A stretch of 64,000 nt of DNA from Halomicrobium zhouii (GTDB lineage Archaea; Halobacteriota; Halobacteria; Halobacteriales; Haloarculaceae), in the NCBI RefSeq assembly GCF_900114435.1, contig NZ_FOZK01000001.1, forward strand, positions 1,394,678-1,458,677. Reading direction: 5' to 3'. Positions 36,872 through 45,400 of this stretch are shown here, piece by piece. The notes beneath the pieces were generated by a model. It searched no databases and was not told the origin of the DNA. It saw only the letters and a list, made by a program, of their open reading frames with translations. The stretch's first letter is position 1; each line of letters begins with the position of its first letter. A program made the position numbers and the translations under genes.

Positions 36872-37938
36872 TCGAAGTTCCTCCACTGCTCTGCCCAGCC
36901 GTCGGGGCCGACGTCTTCGGGCGCTTCGTTGCCGAGCACGACCTCGAACGTCGGCATGTTGACGTTGTACGCGATCTCCTCGTACCCCCACTCCTCCTCG
37001 ACCCACTCCTCCCGGACGCCGGCGTAGGGCGTGACGGGGAAGTACGCCTCGACGGCGGTCTCGGCGATCAGCTGCTTGGCCGGTTTCCGCGTCTCGAAGA
37101 CGCCGGCGCCGACGTACCTGATGTCGTTGTCCGCGATGACCTGCTTGGCCTCGGTGATATCGGAGGGTTTGACGTCGCCGCTGGCCGCGAGGTTGACGAC
37201 GAGCGGGCGCATCCGGACGCCGTAGCGCACGCCGATGTACTGGAAGGCGTTGTGAGCCGCCAGCTGCACGACGTCGCGCTCGGCGCGGTCGAAGATCGAC
37301 TGGTAGTCCGCGTCGATTCGGTCGAGGACGTCGGTCTTGTACGCCTCGGCATTCTCGCGGAGGGACTCCTCGTGGTCCGGTGCCAGCTCGACCAGCCCCT
37401 CGGTGATGTTGTCGACGGACTGTTTCGCCCGCTGGGGGTCGAGCCAGAAATGGGGGTCCTTCCCCCGGTTCTGCCCGACGCCCTCCTCGTCGCGGTCCAG
37501 GCTGGCTGCCAGGTCGACCAGTTCGATCCCCTCGCGGACGTTGATCAACTGGGTGTCGACGTCGTCGTCCTCGATCGTTCGGATGGCGCGATCTGCCCAG
37601 GGCTGGAAGTCCTCCCCGACGTGGACGAACGCGTCGGCGTCGATGATGTCGCGCGTGACGCTCGCGTCCGGTTCCCACCCGTGGCCGTGCAGCCCCGTCG
37701 GGACGAGGTTCTTCACCGTAACGGGTGTCTCGCTGGCGATCTTCCGGGCGAAGTCGTAGAAGCTGAAGAAGGAGGCGACCGCGACGGGGCCGTCGTCGCC
37801 CCCGTCGGTCCCGCTGCCGGCTCCGCCGACCCCGCCACAACCCGCGAGCCCGACGGAGGCTCCGATGCCGACGACGGAGCCGAGGAACGCGCGCCGGGTC
37901 TGGAACCGGCCCGGAGATACGCCCTCTCCGTCGGTCAT
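36868..37938 (-). CDS. znuA: Zinc/manganese-binding lipoprotein (ZnuA-like, Tat-exported)
   Basis: This 356-residue cluster-9 binding protein captures the metal for the permease. The N-terminus has a twin-Arg motif (TRRAFLG) and a lipobox LAGC with Cys34. The metal-site segments are LHGHGWEPDASV, DAFVHVGEDFQPWAD and DPHFWLDPQRAKQSVD. There is no long His-rich loop, which is weak evidence for Mn rather than Zn. It is the first gene of the operon. A strong palindrome lies at its promoter 115 bases upstream. Confidence 0.88.
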   Translation of the reverse strand: MTDGEGVSPGRFQTRRAFLGSVVGIGASVGLAGCGGVGGAGSGTDGGDDGPVAVASFFSFYDFARKIASETPVTVKNLVPTGLHGHGWEPDASVTRDIIDADAFVHVGEDFQPWADRAIRTIEDDDVDTQLINVREGIELVDLAASLDRDEEGVGQNRGKDPHFWLDPQRAKQSVDNITEGLVELAPDHEESLRENAEAYKTDVLDRIDADYQSIFDRAERDVVQLAAHNAFQYIGVRYGVRMRPLVVNLAASGDVKPSDITEAKQVIADNDIRYVGAGVFETRKPAKQLIAETAVEAYFPVTPYAGVREEWVEEEWGYEEIAYNVNMPTFEVVLGNEAPEDVGPDGWAEQWRNFE

Positions 37939-38206
37939 GGGACTCCCCCGGACCGGCCGGCGCCCCGGCTATCTCGCCGGGGTCGCCTCGTTCGTTCGGC
38001 CCTATCGTCGGGTCCCGTTCGAACCGCGGTCGACGTACCGTTCATGCGAAGAATTAGACTCGTCTAAACCTTATATTTATCGCACCCGAACGCCCGGTTT
38101 CAGTCTGTCCCTTTCGGGTGTGTCTCCGGTCGATCCGGAGCGCTATCCTGCGATTCTGTCACACGACCGGGGAAGGCTTTTGGTGCGCCGCGTGATACCC
38201 TCCCCC
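37939..38206. promoter_or_regulatory. Divergent promoter region between znuA and the GTPase gene
   Basis: This 268-base gap separates the minus-strand metal operon and the plus-strand GTPase gene. The only AT-rich part is 38050-38081. It contains a perfect palindrome (38054-38067) and a TATA-like run readable on both strands (TTATATTTATC, 38071-38081). Minus-strand transcription from there would give znuA a leader of roughly 100 bases. Confidence 0.5.
38054..38067. promoter_or_regulatory. Palindromic operator candidate TTAGACTCGTCTAA
   Basis: The dyad TTAGAC-TC-GTCTAA is perfect over six bases per arm and abuts a TATA-like element in front of the metal transporter. Its form is close to operators of DtxR/MntR-family metal regulators (TTAG...CTAA ends). 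I infer metal-dependent repression; the regulator is not in the window. Confidence 0.55.
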
Positions 38207-39859
38207 ATGAGCCCTGACCGGGCCGTCCTCGACCGCGCCCTCGAGCGCGGCGAGCAGGAGGGCGGGAGCGTCGAGTTCAAGGAGCGGCTCACCGAAGACC
38301 TCCACCTCGCAGACGGTCGACTGGAGAGCCTCGCTGCCCAGCTTCGCCACCGCGTCCTCTCCGGCGAGGGCGAAGCGACCTACGTCGTCGGCGTCACCGA
38401 CGCCGGCGGCCTCGCGGGCATCCCGCCCGAGGAGTTCTCGGAGTCGATGGACGTCCTCTCGCTGATCGCCGACGAGGCCGGCGCCCACATCGAGGAGGTC
38501 CAGACCTGGGGCATCAACGACGTCCGCGACGCGGACCACCACGTGGCCGACGACGCGACGGCGGACGCCGACCACGGCATCGTCGGCGTCGCCACGATCA
38601 GGGAGGGCGCCGTTCTCGAGGACGACGACCACATCGTCGTCGGTACCGCCGGCCACGTCGACCACGGGAAGAGTACGCTGGTCGGTACCCTCGTCACCGG
38701 CACCGCCGACGATGGCGAAGGCGGGACCCGTTCCTTCCTCGACGTCCAGCCCCACGAGGTCGAACGCGGCCTCTCCGCGGACCTCTCCTACGGCGTCTAC
38801 GGCTTCGACGAGGACGGCCCCGTCAGGATGGACAACCCCGACCGGAAGACCGACCGCGCGGCGGTCGTCGAGGAGGCCGACCGGCTCGTGAGCTTCGTCG
38901 ACACCGTGGGCCACGAACCCTGGCTCCGTACTACGATCCGCGGCCTCGTCGGCCAGAAGCTCGACTACGGCCTGCTCACCGTCGCGGCCGACGACGGACC
39001 CACCCAGACCACGCGCGAACACCTGGGGATCCTGCTGGCGACCGACCTGCCGACCATCGTCGCCATCACGAAGACCGACCTGGTGAGCGACCAGCGCGTC
39101 GCCGAGGTCGAACGGGAGGTCGAGGCGGCACTCCGCGAGGCCGACAAGACGCCCCTCAGGGTGGACCGCCACGGCGTCGACGTCGCCGTCGAGGAGATCT
39201 CCGAGACCGTGGTCCCCGTCGTCACGACCAGCGCCGTCACCATGGACGGCATGGCCCAGCTCGACGAGCTGTTCGAGCGCCTCCCCAAGGTCGCCGGCGA
39301 GGACGGCGAGTTCAGGATGTACGTCGACCGGAGCTACAACGTCCAGGGCGTCGGCGCCGTCGCCTCGGGCACCATCAAATCGGGCACCGTCGAGGCCGGC
39401 GACGAACTCCTGCTCGGCCCGATGCAGGACGGCTCCTTCCGCGAGGTCACCGTGCGCTCCATCGAGATGCACTACCACCGCGTCGACGAGGCCCGCTCGG
39501 GTCGCATCGTCGGCATCGCGCTGAAGGGCGTCCAGGAGGCCGACGTCGAACGCGGGATGGTGCTCCTGCCGAGAGACGCCGACCCGCAACCCGTCCGAGA
39601 GTTCGAGGCCGAGGTGATGGTGCTCAACCACCCGACCCGCATCGGCGACGGCTACGAGCCCGTCGTCCACCTCGAAACCATCAGCGAGGCCGCCCAGTTC
39701 TTCCCCGACGGCGGCCAGCTCTTGCCCGGCGACTCGGGCTACACCCGCGTCCGGTTCAAGTTCCGGCCGTACCTCGTCGAGGAAGGCCAGCGGTTCGTCT
39801 TCCGCGAGGGCCGCTCGAAGGGCGTCGGGACGGTGACGGACGTTACCGGGGTCGAGTAG
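38207..39859 (+). CDS. GTPBP1-like translational GTPase
   Basis: This 550-residue GTPase resembles archaeal and eukaryotic GTPBP1/GTPBP2. An N-terminal acidic domain (about 1-135) precedes the G domain. G1 is GTAGHVDHGKSTLVG near residue 147, G3 is FVDTVGHEPW near residue 230, and G4 is the variant TKTDL near residue 280. Two EF-Tu-like beta barrels follow (from about residue 365 and 455). GTPBP1 proteins act in mRNA decay and ribosome rescue in eukaryotes; the archaeal role is not established. I chose ATG 38207; the upstream frame runs through the promoter. Its 3' end overlaps the convergent lipoprotein gene by 17 bases. Confidence 0.85.
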   Translation: MSPDRAVLDRALERGEQEGGSVEFKERLTEDLHLADGRLESLAAQLRHRVLSGEGEATYVVGVTDAGGLAGIPPEEFSESMDVLSLIADEAGAHIEEVQTWGINDVRDADHHVADDATADADHGIVGVATIREGAVLEDDDHIVVGTAGHVDHGKSTLVGTLVTGTADDGEGGTRSFLDVQPHEVERGLSADLSYGVYGFDEDGPVRMDNPDRKTDRAAVVEEADRLVSFVDTVGHEPWLRTTIRGLVGQKLDYGLLTVAADDGPTQTTREHLGILLATDLPTIVAITKTDLVSDQRVAEVEREVEAALREADKTPLRVDRHGVDVAVEEISETVVPVVTTSAVTMDGMAQLDELFERLPKVAGEDGEFRMYVDRSYNVQGVGAVASGTIKSGTVEAGDELLLGPMQDGSFREVTVRSIEMHYHRVDEARSGRIVGIALKGVQEADVERGMVLLPRDADPQPVREFEAEVMVLNHPTRIGDGYEPVVHLETISEAAQFFPDGGQLLPGDSGYTRVRFKFRPYLVEEGQRFVFREGRSKGVGTVTDVTGVE

Positions 39860-40277
39860 TCGCCGTCTCGGTCTCCCGGGCAGCCGCCGTCACTTCGAGC
39901 CCGTCGCCCGTCTCACTCTCGGCGAGTTCGAACGACCTGGTGTGGTTCCCGCTCGTGCTCCCGTCGCTCGCGTGTGCGACGAGTTCGTACTCGCCGGTGA
40001 CGAACGGACGGCCGAGGTCGCTCTCGTCGACGCTGTAGTTCCGGGCTCCGGTGTAGGGCCACTGGTAGCGGCGATCGTCGGGGCCGTTCACCGCCAGCCA
40101 CTCCGGCGTCATCCCGAAAATCGTCGGATCCGCCTCGATACTGACCCGTAACTCGTCGTCTTCGTAGGTGACGTTCTCGTATATCGTGACGTCGCTGGCG
40201 AGGTCCCCGAGACCGCCACAGCCCGCGAGCGACGCGGCTACCAGTACGAGCACCCCGACCACGCATCGCTGTCGCAT
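39843..40277 (-). CDS. Small hypothetical lipoprotein
   Basis: This protein of 144 residues has a short hydrophobic signal and a lipobox LAGC with Cys20, so it is probably membrane-anchored outside the cell. No twin-Arg is present, which suggests Sec export. The mature part is beta-rich and acidic (YEDDELRVSIEADP; FVTGEYELVAHASDG), similar in style to small haloarchaeal lipoproteins with an Ig-like fold. No function can be assigned. ATG 40277 is the start that places the signal at the N-terminus. Confidence 0.65.
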   Translation of the reverse strand: MRQRCVVGVLVLVAASLAGCGGLGDLASDVTIYENVTYEDDELRVSIEADPTIFGMTPEWLAVNGPDDRRYQWPYTGARNYSVDESDLGRPFVTGEYELVAHASDGSTSGNHTRSFELAESETGDGLEVTAAARETETATTRPR

Positions 40278-40409
40278 GGTCCTGTCATCGAAACGCGACG
40301 ACAAAACCGTTGCAGATCGATGGCGATGGGGCGCTGGAACCGGTCGCAACCGGCATCCACTCGGCGGACCGGCCGCGTCGGTTCGACCGCTCGACCGGGA
40401 CGACCGGCC

Positions 40410-40682
40410 TCAGGACTCCATCTTCTCGATTATCTGGTCGGCCTTGTCCCTGGCCTCGTCCTCGTCGGCGACGCCGTCGATGGGGATCAGTACGCTCTGT
40501 GCCGTCCAGTCCTCGTTGCCGTGCTCGTCGCCGGTGCGGACCTCGCCGCCCTCGACGACCGAACCCGCGACGTTCGCCGCCCAGTCCGGCGTCCGTATCT
40601 CGTCGAACTCGTCCGGGTCGCGGTACGTGACGTGGTAGTAGTCGTCGCCCTGTTCGACGCCTTGCGCGGATATCTGGGGCAT
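40410..40682 (-). CDS. Hypothetical acidic protein (90 aa)
   Basis: This 90-residue protein is unknown to me. It starts MPQISAQGVEQGDDYYHVTYRD and ends with a helix (EDEARDKADQIIEKMES). There is no signal or membrane segment. The codon-third-position GC and acidic composition fit a real haloarchaeal gene. It follows the HTH_10 gene by about 90 bases on the same strand. Confidence 0.6.
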   Translation of the reverse strand: MPQISAQGVEQGDDYYHVTYRDPDEFDEIRTPDWAANVAGSVVEGGEVRTGDEHGNEDWTAQSVLIPIDGVADEDEARDKADQIIEKMES

Positions 40683-40773
40683 ACCCGTTCGTTGGGCTCT
40701 CGGGCGTAAGTTCGGCGTGCCGGCAGTCGCAAGGGTCCGGTTCCAGAGCGGCCGAATCGTCGTGCCGTCTCTG

Positions 40774-41430
40774 TTACCCGAACAGCGACCGCAGCACCTT
40801 CGACTCGGCCTTTTGCAGGTGTTCGGCTGCCGTCGACGGCGCGCAGTCGAGTCGCGCCGCTACGTCGTCCTGGCTCCCGGTCCGCGGGACGTCGTAGTAC
40901 CCGACGTCGAGGGCCGCTTCGATCGCCTCTCGCTGGCGGTCGGTGACCGAGGTCGCGACCGCCTGGGGGATGGCTCCCATCCCCGCTATCTCCTCGACGG
41001 TGACGGAGACCGTGTCGGGGACTGCGTCGATGGCTGTCTGGATCATCTCGCTCGGCCCGAACACGGAGATGGTCGCCGTGCCGTCCCGGTGCCACTCGAT
41101 CGGCGGAACGACGACCACGCCGCTCCTGTCGCCGACAGCCCAGAGGTCGAGGACCGCGTCAGTCAGGTCGTCGTGGAGGTAGGCGTAGAATTCGCCCTCG
41201 CCGGCGGGTTTCAGTTCGTACTCGCGCACGAAGTCGATTTCCTGGACGGCAGCTTCGAACGCCTCGACGTCGCCCTCGACGTAGTGGAGGACGCTGAGTT
41301 CGGCGTCGGTGACGTTCCAGTTGAGCGCTGCCGCGTACTCGACGAAGTCGGCATTGGCCATCACGCCGTACATCGGGTGGAGTTCGCCTTCGCGGCCGTC
41401 CGCGGTCAGTCGCAGGCGGACGTGTTTCAT
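40774..41430 (-). CDS. HTH_10 (bacterio-opsin activator-type) transcription regulator
   Basis: This 218-residue regulator has the C-terminal HTH_10 domain seen in haloarchaeal Bat-like proteins (SQDDVAARLDCAPSTAAEHL...ESKVLRSLFG, residues about 175-218). The N-terminal part is the associated Bat-type domain (about 1-160). It has no PAS or GAF sensor. Target genes are unknown. It is divergent from the epimerase gene and 88 bases away, so that gene is a candidate target. Confidence 0.85.
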   Translation of the reverse strand: MKHVRLRLTADGREGELHPMYGVMANADFVEYAAALNWNVTDAELSVLHYVEGDVEAFEAAVQEIDFVREYELKPAGEGEFYAYLHDDLTDAVLDLWAVGDRSGVVVVPPIEWHRDGTATISVFGPSEMIQTAIDAVPDTVSVTVEEIAGMGAIPQAVATSVTDRQREAIEAALDVGYYDVPRTGSQDDVAARLDCAPSTAAEHLQKAESKVLRSLFG

Positions 41431-41518
41431 GCGCGGTCACTCCCGCGGCGACGACTTAAACCCCCCGCGCCACTCCGGCAGCAGCGGTTCGGTCCGTCCA
41501 CGCGAACCGTCGACTGTG

Positions 41519-42535
41519 ATGAACGTCTTCGTCTCGGGCGCCACGGGCGTCCTCGGCAAACGTCTCGTCGAACTACTCGCCGACCGCGGCCACGACGTGT
41601 CTGGCCTTGTCCGTGACGAGGACGGGGAGCGAACGGTGGAACGCCGCGGTGGTGAACCCCGCCGAGGCGACGTTCTCGATGCCGCCTCGCTCGGAGGCGC
41701 CGTTCCGGACGACGTCGACGTCGTCGTCCACGCGGCGACGGCCATCCCGACGTCGGACAAGCCGTCGAACGAGGAGTGGGAACTGAACGACCGCGTCCGG
41801 ATCGAGGGCGCGAAGAACTTGGTCGCGACCGCCGGCAGGAGCGCCGACCGATTCGTCTTCCCCAGCGTCGTCTGGGTGGCCCGCCAGCACGACGGCTCCA
41901 AGTTCGACGAGTCCGCCGAGCGTCACCCCGACCGGGCTACCCGCTCGGCCGCCGAGACGGAGGACTACCTGCGCGAGGCCGGTGACGAACACGGCTTCGA
42001 CGTGCTGATCCTCCGCAACGGGATGTTCTACGAACCCGACGGGGCCTACACACGAACGTTCGCCGAGAACCTGCTGGAGGGGGATATGCCCATCATCGGC
42101 GGTGGCCTGCTGGGTCGCCGTGACGTCGAACTGAGTCTGATCCACGCCGACGACGCGGCGCGGGCCTTCGCCGACGCCATCGAAGCAGAGGTGACTGGGC
42201 TCTACCACGTCGTCGACGAAGAGTCGGTGACCCTCGCGGACTACCTCACGCACTTCGCCGACCTGCTGGACGCGCCCGAACCTGGCCGAATTCCGGGCTG
42301 GCTCGCCCGATTCTTCGTCGGCAAGGAGGCCGTGAACATGCTGAGCAAACCCATGCCCACCACGGCGGAGGCGTTCAGGGCCGACGTCGGCTGGGAGCCC
42401 GAGTACCCGACGTACCGCGAGGGGTTGGACCAGGTCGTCGAGACGTGGGAGGCGGACGGGACGCTGGCCCAACTCAACTCTGGAGAGAGGGCCGGCGACA
42501 GCGACGCGGAAACGACAGTCGAAAAAGCGGCGTGA
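41519..42535 (+). CDS. NAD(P)-dependent epimerase/dehydratase family protein
   Basis: This 338-residue short-chain dehydrogenase of the extended type has the nucleotide-binding motif VSGATGVLGKRL at residues 4-15. The early Rossmann part is clear. The usual YxxxK catalytic pair is not obvious, so it may act as an atypical SDR (NmrA-like or complex-I-assembly-like). ATG 41519 is the start that puts the Gly-rich loop at the N-terminus; the longer frame covers the divergent promoter. The C-terminus is acidic and low in complexity. Confidence 0.8.
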   Translation: MNVFVSGATGVLGKRLVELLADRGHDVSGLVRDEDGERTVERRGGEPRRGDVLDAASLGGAVPDDVDVVVHAATAIPTSDKPSNEEWELNDRVRIEGAKNLVATAGRSADRFVFPSVVWVARQHDGSKFDESAERHPDRATRSAAETEDYLREAGDEHGFDVLILRNGMFYEPDGAYTRTFAENLLEGDMPIIGGGLLGRRDVELSLIHADDAARAFADAIEAEVTGLYHVVDEESVTLADYLTHFADLLDAPEPGRIPGWLARFFVGKEAVNMLSKPMPTTAEAFRADVGWEPEYPTYREGLDQVVETWEADGTLAQLNSGERAGDSDAETTVEKAA

Positions 42536-42559
42536 CGGCGATTGGCCGACGCCCGGTCG

Positions 42560-43237
42560 TCACGCCCAGGGCTCGTCCAGCAACTCGTCCATCGCCTCGA
42601 TCCGGTGATGGGGCTCGGGGTCCGGATTCGGTACCCCCTCCCGATCGATCCAGACCGACCGCAGCCCAGCGTTGTGCGCCCCGGCGACGTCGTTTTTCAG
42701 CGAGTTCCCGACCTTGACCGCCCGCTCCGGACCCACGCCGACCGCGTCGAGCGCCATCTCGAACGGCTCCGGGTCGGGCTTCGCGGCCACGTCGTAGCCC
42801 GCGAACACGACGGTCTCGAAGTGGTCGTCGATACCCAGTCCGCGCATCTTCGCTCGCTGCATCTTCGGCCCGCCATTGGTCACCGCCGCGACCGCGTACC
42901 GCTCGCGAAGTGTATCGAGGGCCTCCTGGGCGCCGGGGAGCCACTGGACGTTGGTCTGGTCGCGCTCGGCCTCGTACGCGTCGGCGACGGCGAGTCCAAC
43001 GTCGGGGTCGTGGCCCGCTTCCTCGGCCAGCGCCGCGAAACAGCGCTCCCGGTTCTCGACCACGTCTTCGCTGTCCTCGACGTGGTCTTCGAAGACGGCG
43101 TAGTAGTCATCGGCCGTGAAGACGGGTTCGATGCCCACGTCCTCGAACGCGAGGTCGAGGATTTCGGACCCAGGACGGCAGTACTCGCAAATCGTGTCGT
43201 CGAGGTCGAAGAGGAGGGCCTCCACCGGTTCGTTCAT
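42560..43237 (-). CDS. HAD-superfamily hydrolase
   Basis: This 225-residue HAD phosphatase has motif I LLFDLDDTICEY with the two Asp near residues 11 and 13, motif II VTNGGPK near residue 115 and a motif III Lys in AAKPDPEPFEMAL near residue 150. The last motif reads KVGNSLKNDVAGAHNAG, with Asn where the common motif has Asp. The start ATG 43237 gives MNEPVEALLFDLDDT; the longer frame enters the repeat element region. The substrate is unknown. Confidence 0.82.
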   Translation of the reverse strand: MNEPVEALLFDLDDTICEYCRPGSEILDLAFEDVGIEPVFTADDYYAVFEDHVEDSEDVVENRERCFAALAEEAGHDPDVGLAVADAYEAERDQTNVQWLPGAQEALDTLRERYAVAAVTNGGPKMQRAKMRGLGIDDHFETVVFAGYDVAAKPDPEPFEMALDAVGVGPERAVKVGNSLKNDVAGAHNAGLRSVWIDREGVPNPDPEPHHRIEAMDELLDEPWA

Positions 43238-43554
43238 GTGTGAGTGTGTTGTCCGATCGAGCTTCAATGATCTGGCGGATTTCTCACCGCAGAGAGCACC
43301 GTGGTGACTGGTTCCGCGAACAGCACGAAAGCCCCCGGATGCTCGACTCGTGGGGCTCGCTGTCGTCCGAAAACCGGAGATTTTCGTGATGACGAGAGAG
43401 CTTCGCTCTCTCGAACCACGCTCCTCGGCTTCGCCTGCGGTGCTTACATCGCCGTACTTCGTCGAGCGAGACCCGCCAAGCACGCCGAAGGCGCGCGCAG
43501 GTGCGGTCGCAGCCCACGAGCGACCGGGGGCTTTCTTGCTGTTGTTGGTTACTG
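43238..43554. other. Gene-free gap with a repeat element
   Basis: These 317 bases lie between two minus-strand genes. Most is the element at 43319-43543, annotated separately. The part next to the HAD gene (43238-43318) would hold its promoter; I see only weak AT-rich patches. Open frames through the gap follow the palindromes and do not look coding. Confidence 0.55.
43319..43543. repeat. Inverted-repeat element, family copy B (225 bp)
   Basis: The ends are a 20-base inverted repeat with one mismatch (AACAGCACGAAAGCCCCCGG at 43319-43338; complement at 43524-43543). An inner perfect hairpin CGAGAGAG-CTTCG-style palindrome lies at 43393-43413. The ends share AACAGC and GAAAGCCCCCGG with the element at 30638-30801, and both carry a GTGACTG or TTACTG flank. 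Its right end is 12 bases from the stop of the next minus-strand gene. Confidence 0.75.
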
Positions 43555-44043
43555 TCAGGACTCGTCAGTCACACGCCGATAACCGTCCTCAGAACGCTCG
43601 ACCAGACCGAATTCGACGGCCCACTCCAGCAGGCGTTCGGTGCGGTCGAGCCACTCGGCCTCCCAGTCGGTGTGGCGGTCGCGCTCCCACCGGGGAACCA
43701 CGTCTCGCATCGCCTCGAAGGTTTCCGCGACGGTTTTCGACCCCTCGTCCAGCGCGTCCACGACCTCCCGAGCGCCGAAGACGTGCTCCAGAAACCGGTC
43801 GGCAAGATCGTCCTCAGAGGGGTCCTCCCGCGTCCGGTGGAATCCGCGGTCACCCTCCGCGGCGAGTCCGAGCGCCTGCGCGAAGGTCAGGTACTCGCGC
43901 GCGACGTCGCGGGACGGAAGTCCGGTCCGGTCCCGGATGCGGCTACAACAGTCCTCGACGGTCCCGGGGACGAGCGGCAGCGCTGCCTGGACGTCTCGCA
44001 GAAAGGCGACGGACCTGGCTTCGGGAACGACCTTGTAACGCAT
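43555..44043 (-). CDS. Hypothetical protein (162 aa), possible winged-helix
   Basis: I do not recognise the family. The 162-residue protein is soluble and helical. Two stretches look like helix-turn-helix units: about residues 26-60 (GTVEDCCSRIRDRTGLPSRDV) and the end (RTERLLEWAVEFGLVERSEDGYRRV), which resembles a winged-helix wing. It may bind DNA. It lies 26 bases downstream of mch on the same strand, so the two may share a transcript. Confidence 0.6.
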   Translation of the reverse strand: MRYKVVPEARSVAFLRDVQAALPLVPGTVEDCCSRIRDRTGLPSRDVAREYLTFAQALGLAAEGDRGFHRTREDPSEDDLADRFLEHVFGAREVVDALDEGSKTVAETFEAMRDVVPRWERDRHTDWEAEWLDRTERLLEWAVEFGLVERSEDGYRRVTDES

Positions 44044-44069
44044 GGCTGCGGGACTCTCGAACCTCCGGT

Positions 44070-45002
44070 TCAGAGCCCGAAGCTCTCGGCCAGGACGTCC
44101 TCGTGCGTGTCGCCGAAGACGTACGTCTCGCCGCCGAGGACGTCGACGGTGACCTGGGCGGGGGCGAACACGTCGACGGGGACCTCGGAAAAGTCCCAGT
44201 CGGCGTCGTCGAACGTCTCGCCGAGCGGCGTGCCGTACTCCTCGGCCGCGGTGGAGACGACCTCCTCGAAGCGGTCGAACTCCTCCTCGACGGTGATGTG
44301 GACCTGGGCGCCGTAGGCCAGCGCGTCCGTCGTCCGGGCGATGGCGGCCTCTTCGTCTCCAGCGACGGGGGCGACCGGCGCCTTGCCCGTCACCGAGAGG
44401 ATCTCGATGGGGTCGTAGCCCAGTTCAGAGAGCCGGAAGGTGGCCAGTTCCGCGGCGCGGGCCGCGGCGACGACGCTCCCGGTGACGCTCGCCGTCGAGA
44501 AGGTGGGGAAGAAGACTGCCGATTCTGGGACGCCGGTCCGTTCGGCGACGTGGGCGGCGACGTTCTCGTCGGGGAGTTCCTCGCTCTCGACGACGAGGAC
44601 GGCGAAGTCCGAGGCGTCGTGGTAGCCGACGCGGTTGAACTCCTCTTCCTCGGCGACGAGCGCGCGGGCCGGGCCGCTGCCGAGGCCCTCGAAGTCGTCG
44701 ACGCTGAGCTCCCAGCCGCCTTTCTGCGAGCACAGCAGCCCCAGGGCGGGGTGGTCGGTCGACAGCTCGACGTGGGTCAGCGGCGCGCCGGCGACCTCGT
44801 CCATCGCCGTCTGGACGGTCGCGAGGCCGCTGGTCTGTATCTCGGCGAGCAGTAGCCCGGCCTCGACCGCGCCGGGGACCTCGACCCCGAAGTCGAGGAC
44901 GGCGGCGTCCCCCTCCTGCTGGTGGACGCCGATCGTGAGTTCGTCGGCGAAGTCGATCGCCTCGTCGACGAGCTCGGTCGCCATCCGGTTGAGACTCTCC
45001 AT
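44070..45002 (-). CDS. mch: Methenyltetrahydromethanopterin cyclohydrolase
   Basis: Mch interconverts methenyl and formyl forms of the C1 carrier. The 310-residue protein is full length for the family. It starts MESLNRMATELVDEAIDFAD and keeps segments such as QTSGLATVQTAMDEVAG and DHPALGLLCSQKGGW. Non-methanogenic haloarchaea are known to keep Mch for folate-type C1 metabolism. ATG 45002 is preceded by a TATA-like box (CCTAAAAGG, about 45022-45030, minus strand). The longer frame upstream is not supported. Confidence 0.92.
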   Translation of the reverse strand: MESLNRMATELVDEAIDFADELTIGVHQQEGDAAVLDFGVEVPGAVEAGLLLAEIQTSGLATVQTAMDEVAGAPLTHVELSTDHPALGLLCSQKGGWELSVDDFEGLGSGPARALVAEEEEFNRVGYHDASDFAVLVVESEELPDENVAAHVAERTGVPESAVFFPTFSTASVTGSVVAAARAAELATFRLSELGYDPIEILSVTGKAPVAPVAGDEEAAIARTTDALAYGAQVHITVEEEFDRFEEVVSTAAEEYGTPLGETFDDADWDFSEVPVDVFAPAQVTVDVLGGETYVFGDTHEDVLAESFGL

Positions 45003-45021
45003 ACCGGTGATTCGACCGGCC

Positions 45022-45030
45022 TCCCTTTTA
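45022..45030 (-). promoter_or_regulatory. TATA-like box of mch
   Basis: CCTAAAAGG on the minus strand lies about 24 bases before ATG 45002, which fits a leaderless transcript. Confidence 0.4.
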
Positions 45031-45100
45031 GGCTGTTTGCTGTGGCCGGCAGCGGTCGACGACTCGGGGCGCACGTGCCGAGCAGTCAGGGACCGAGCCG

Positions 45101-45325
45101 TCAGGGAACGAGACCGAGGACGAGAACCACTCCGAGCGCGGCCAGCACCACGCCGGTAATTCGGCCGATCAGTACCTCGGTCGCCGACTGCTCGTCGTTC
45201 GTCTCGGCCATCCCCATGTAGAGGTACTTCGCCTGCAGATCTCGCATCCGCGTCGGCCAGATGGCCCACGCCACGCCCACGACGATGCCGAGAATTCCGG
45301 CGACGAGTTCGACCGTAGTTGGCAT
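45101..45325 (-). CDS. Small membrane protein (74 aa)
   Basis: The 74-residue protein has two hydrophobic helices (about 4-22 and 54-73) joined by a charged loop (MRDLQAKYLYMGMAETNDEQS). I recognise no family. ATG 45325 places the first helix at the N-terminus; eight optional residues lie before it. It is upstream of mch in the same direction, with the mch promoter between them. Confidence 0.6.
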   Translation of the reverse strand: MPTTVELVAGILGIVVGVAWAIWPTRMRDLQAKYLYMGMAETNDEQSATEVLIGRITGVVLAALGVVLVLGLVP

Positions 45326-45400
45326 GACGACCGTTCGTCGACCCTGCAATACGTCACTTTCGGTCGCCTGGCGCTCTGTCGCGCGCCACTTCCGTTCTGG

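Noticed and set aside
45031..45046. GGCTGTTTGC match to an end of the 30638-30801 element
   Set aside because: The match is only about ten bases and overlaps the mch promoter, with no partner end, so chance is likely.
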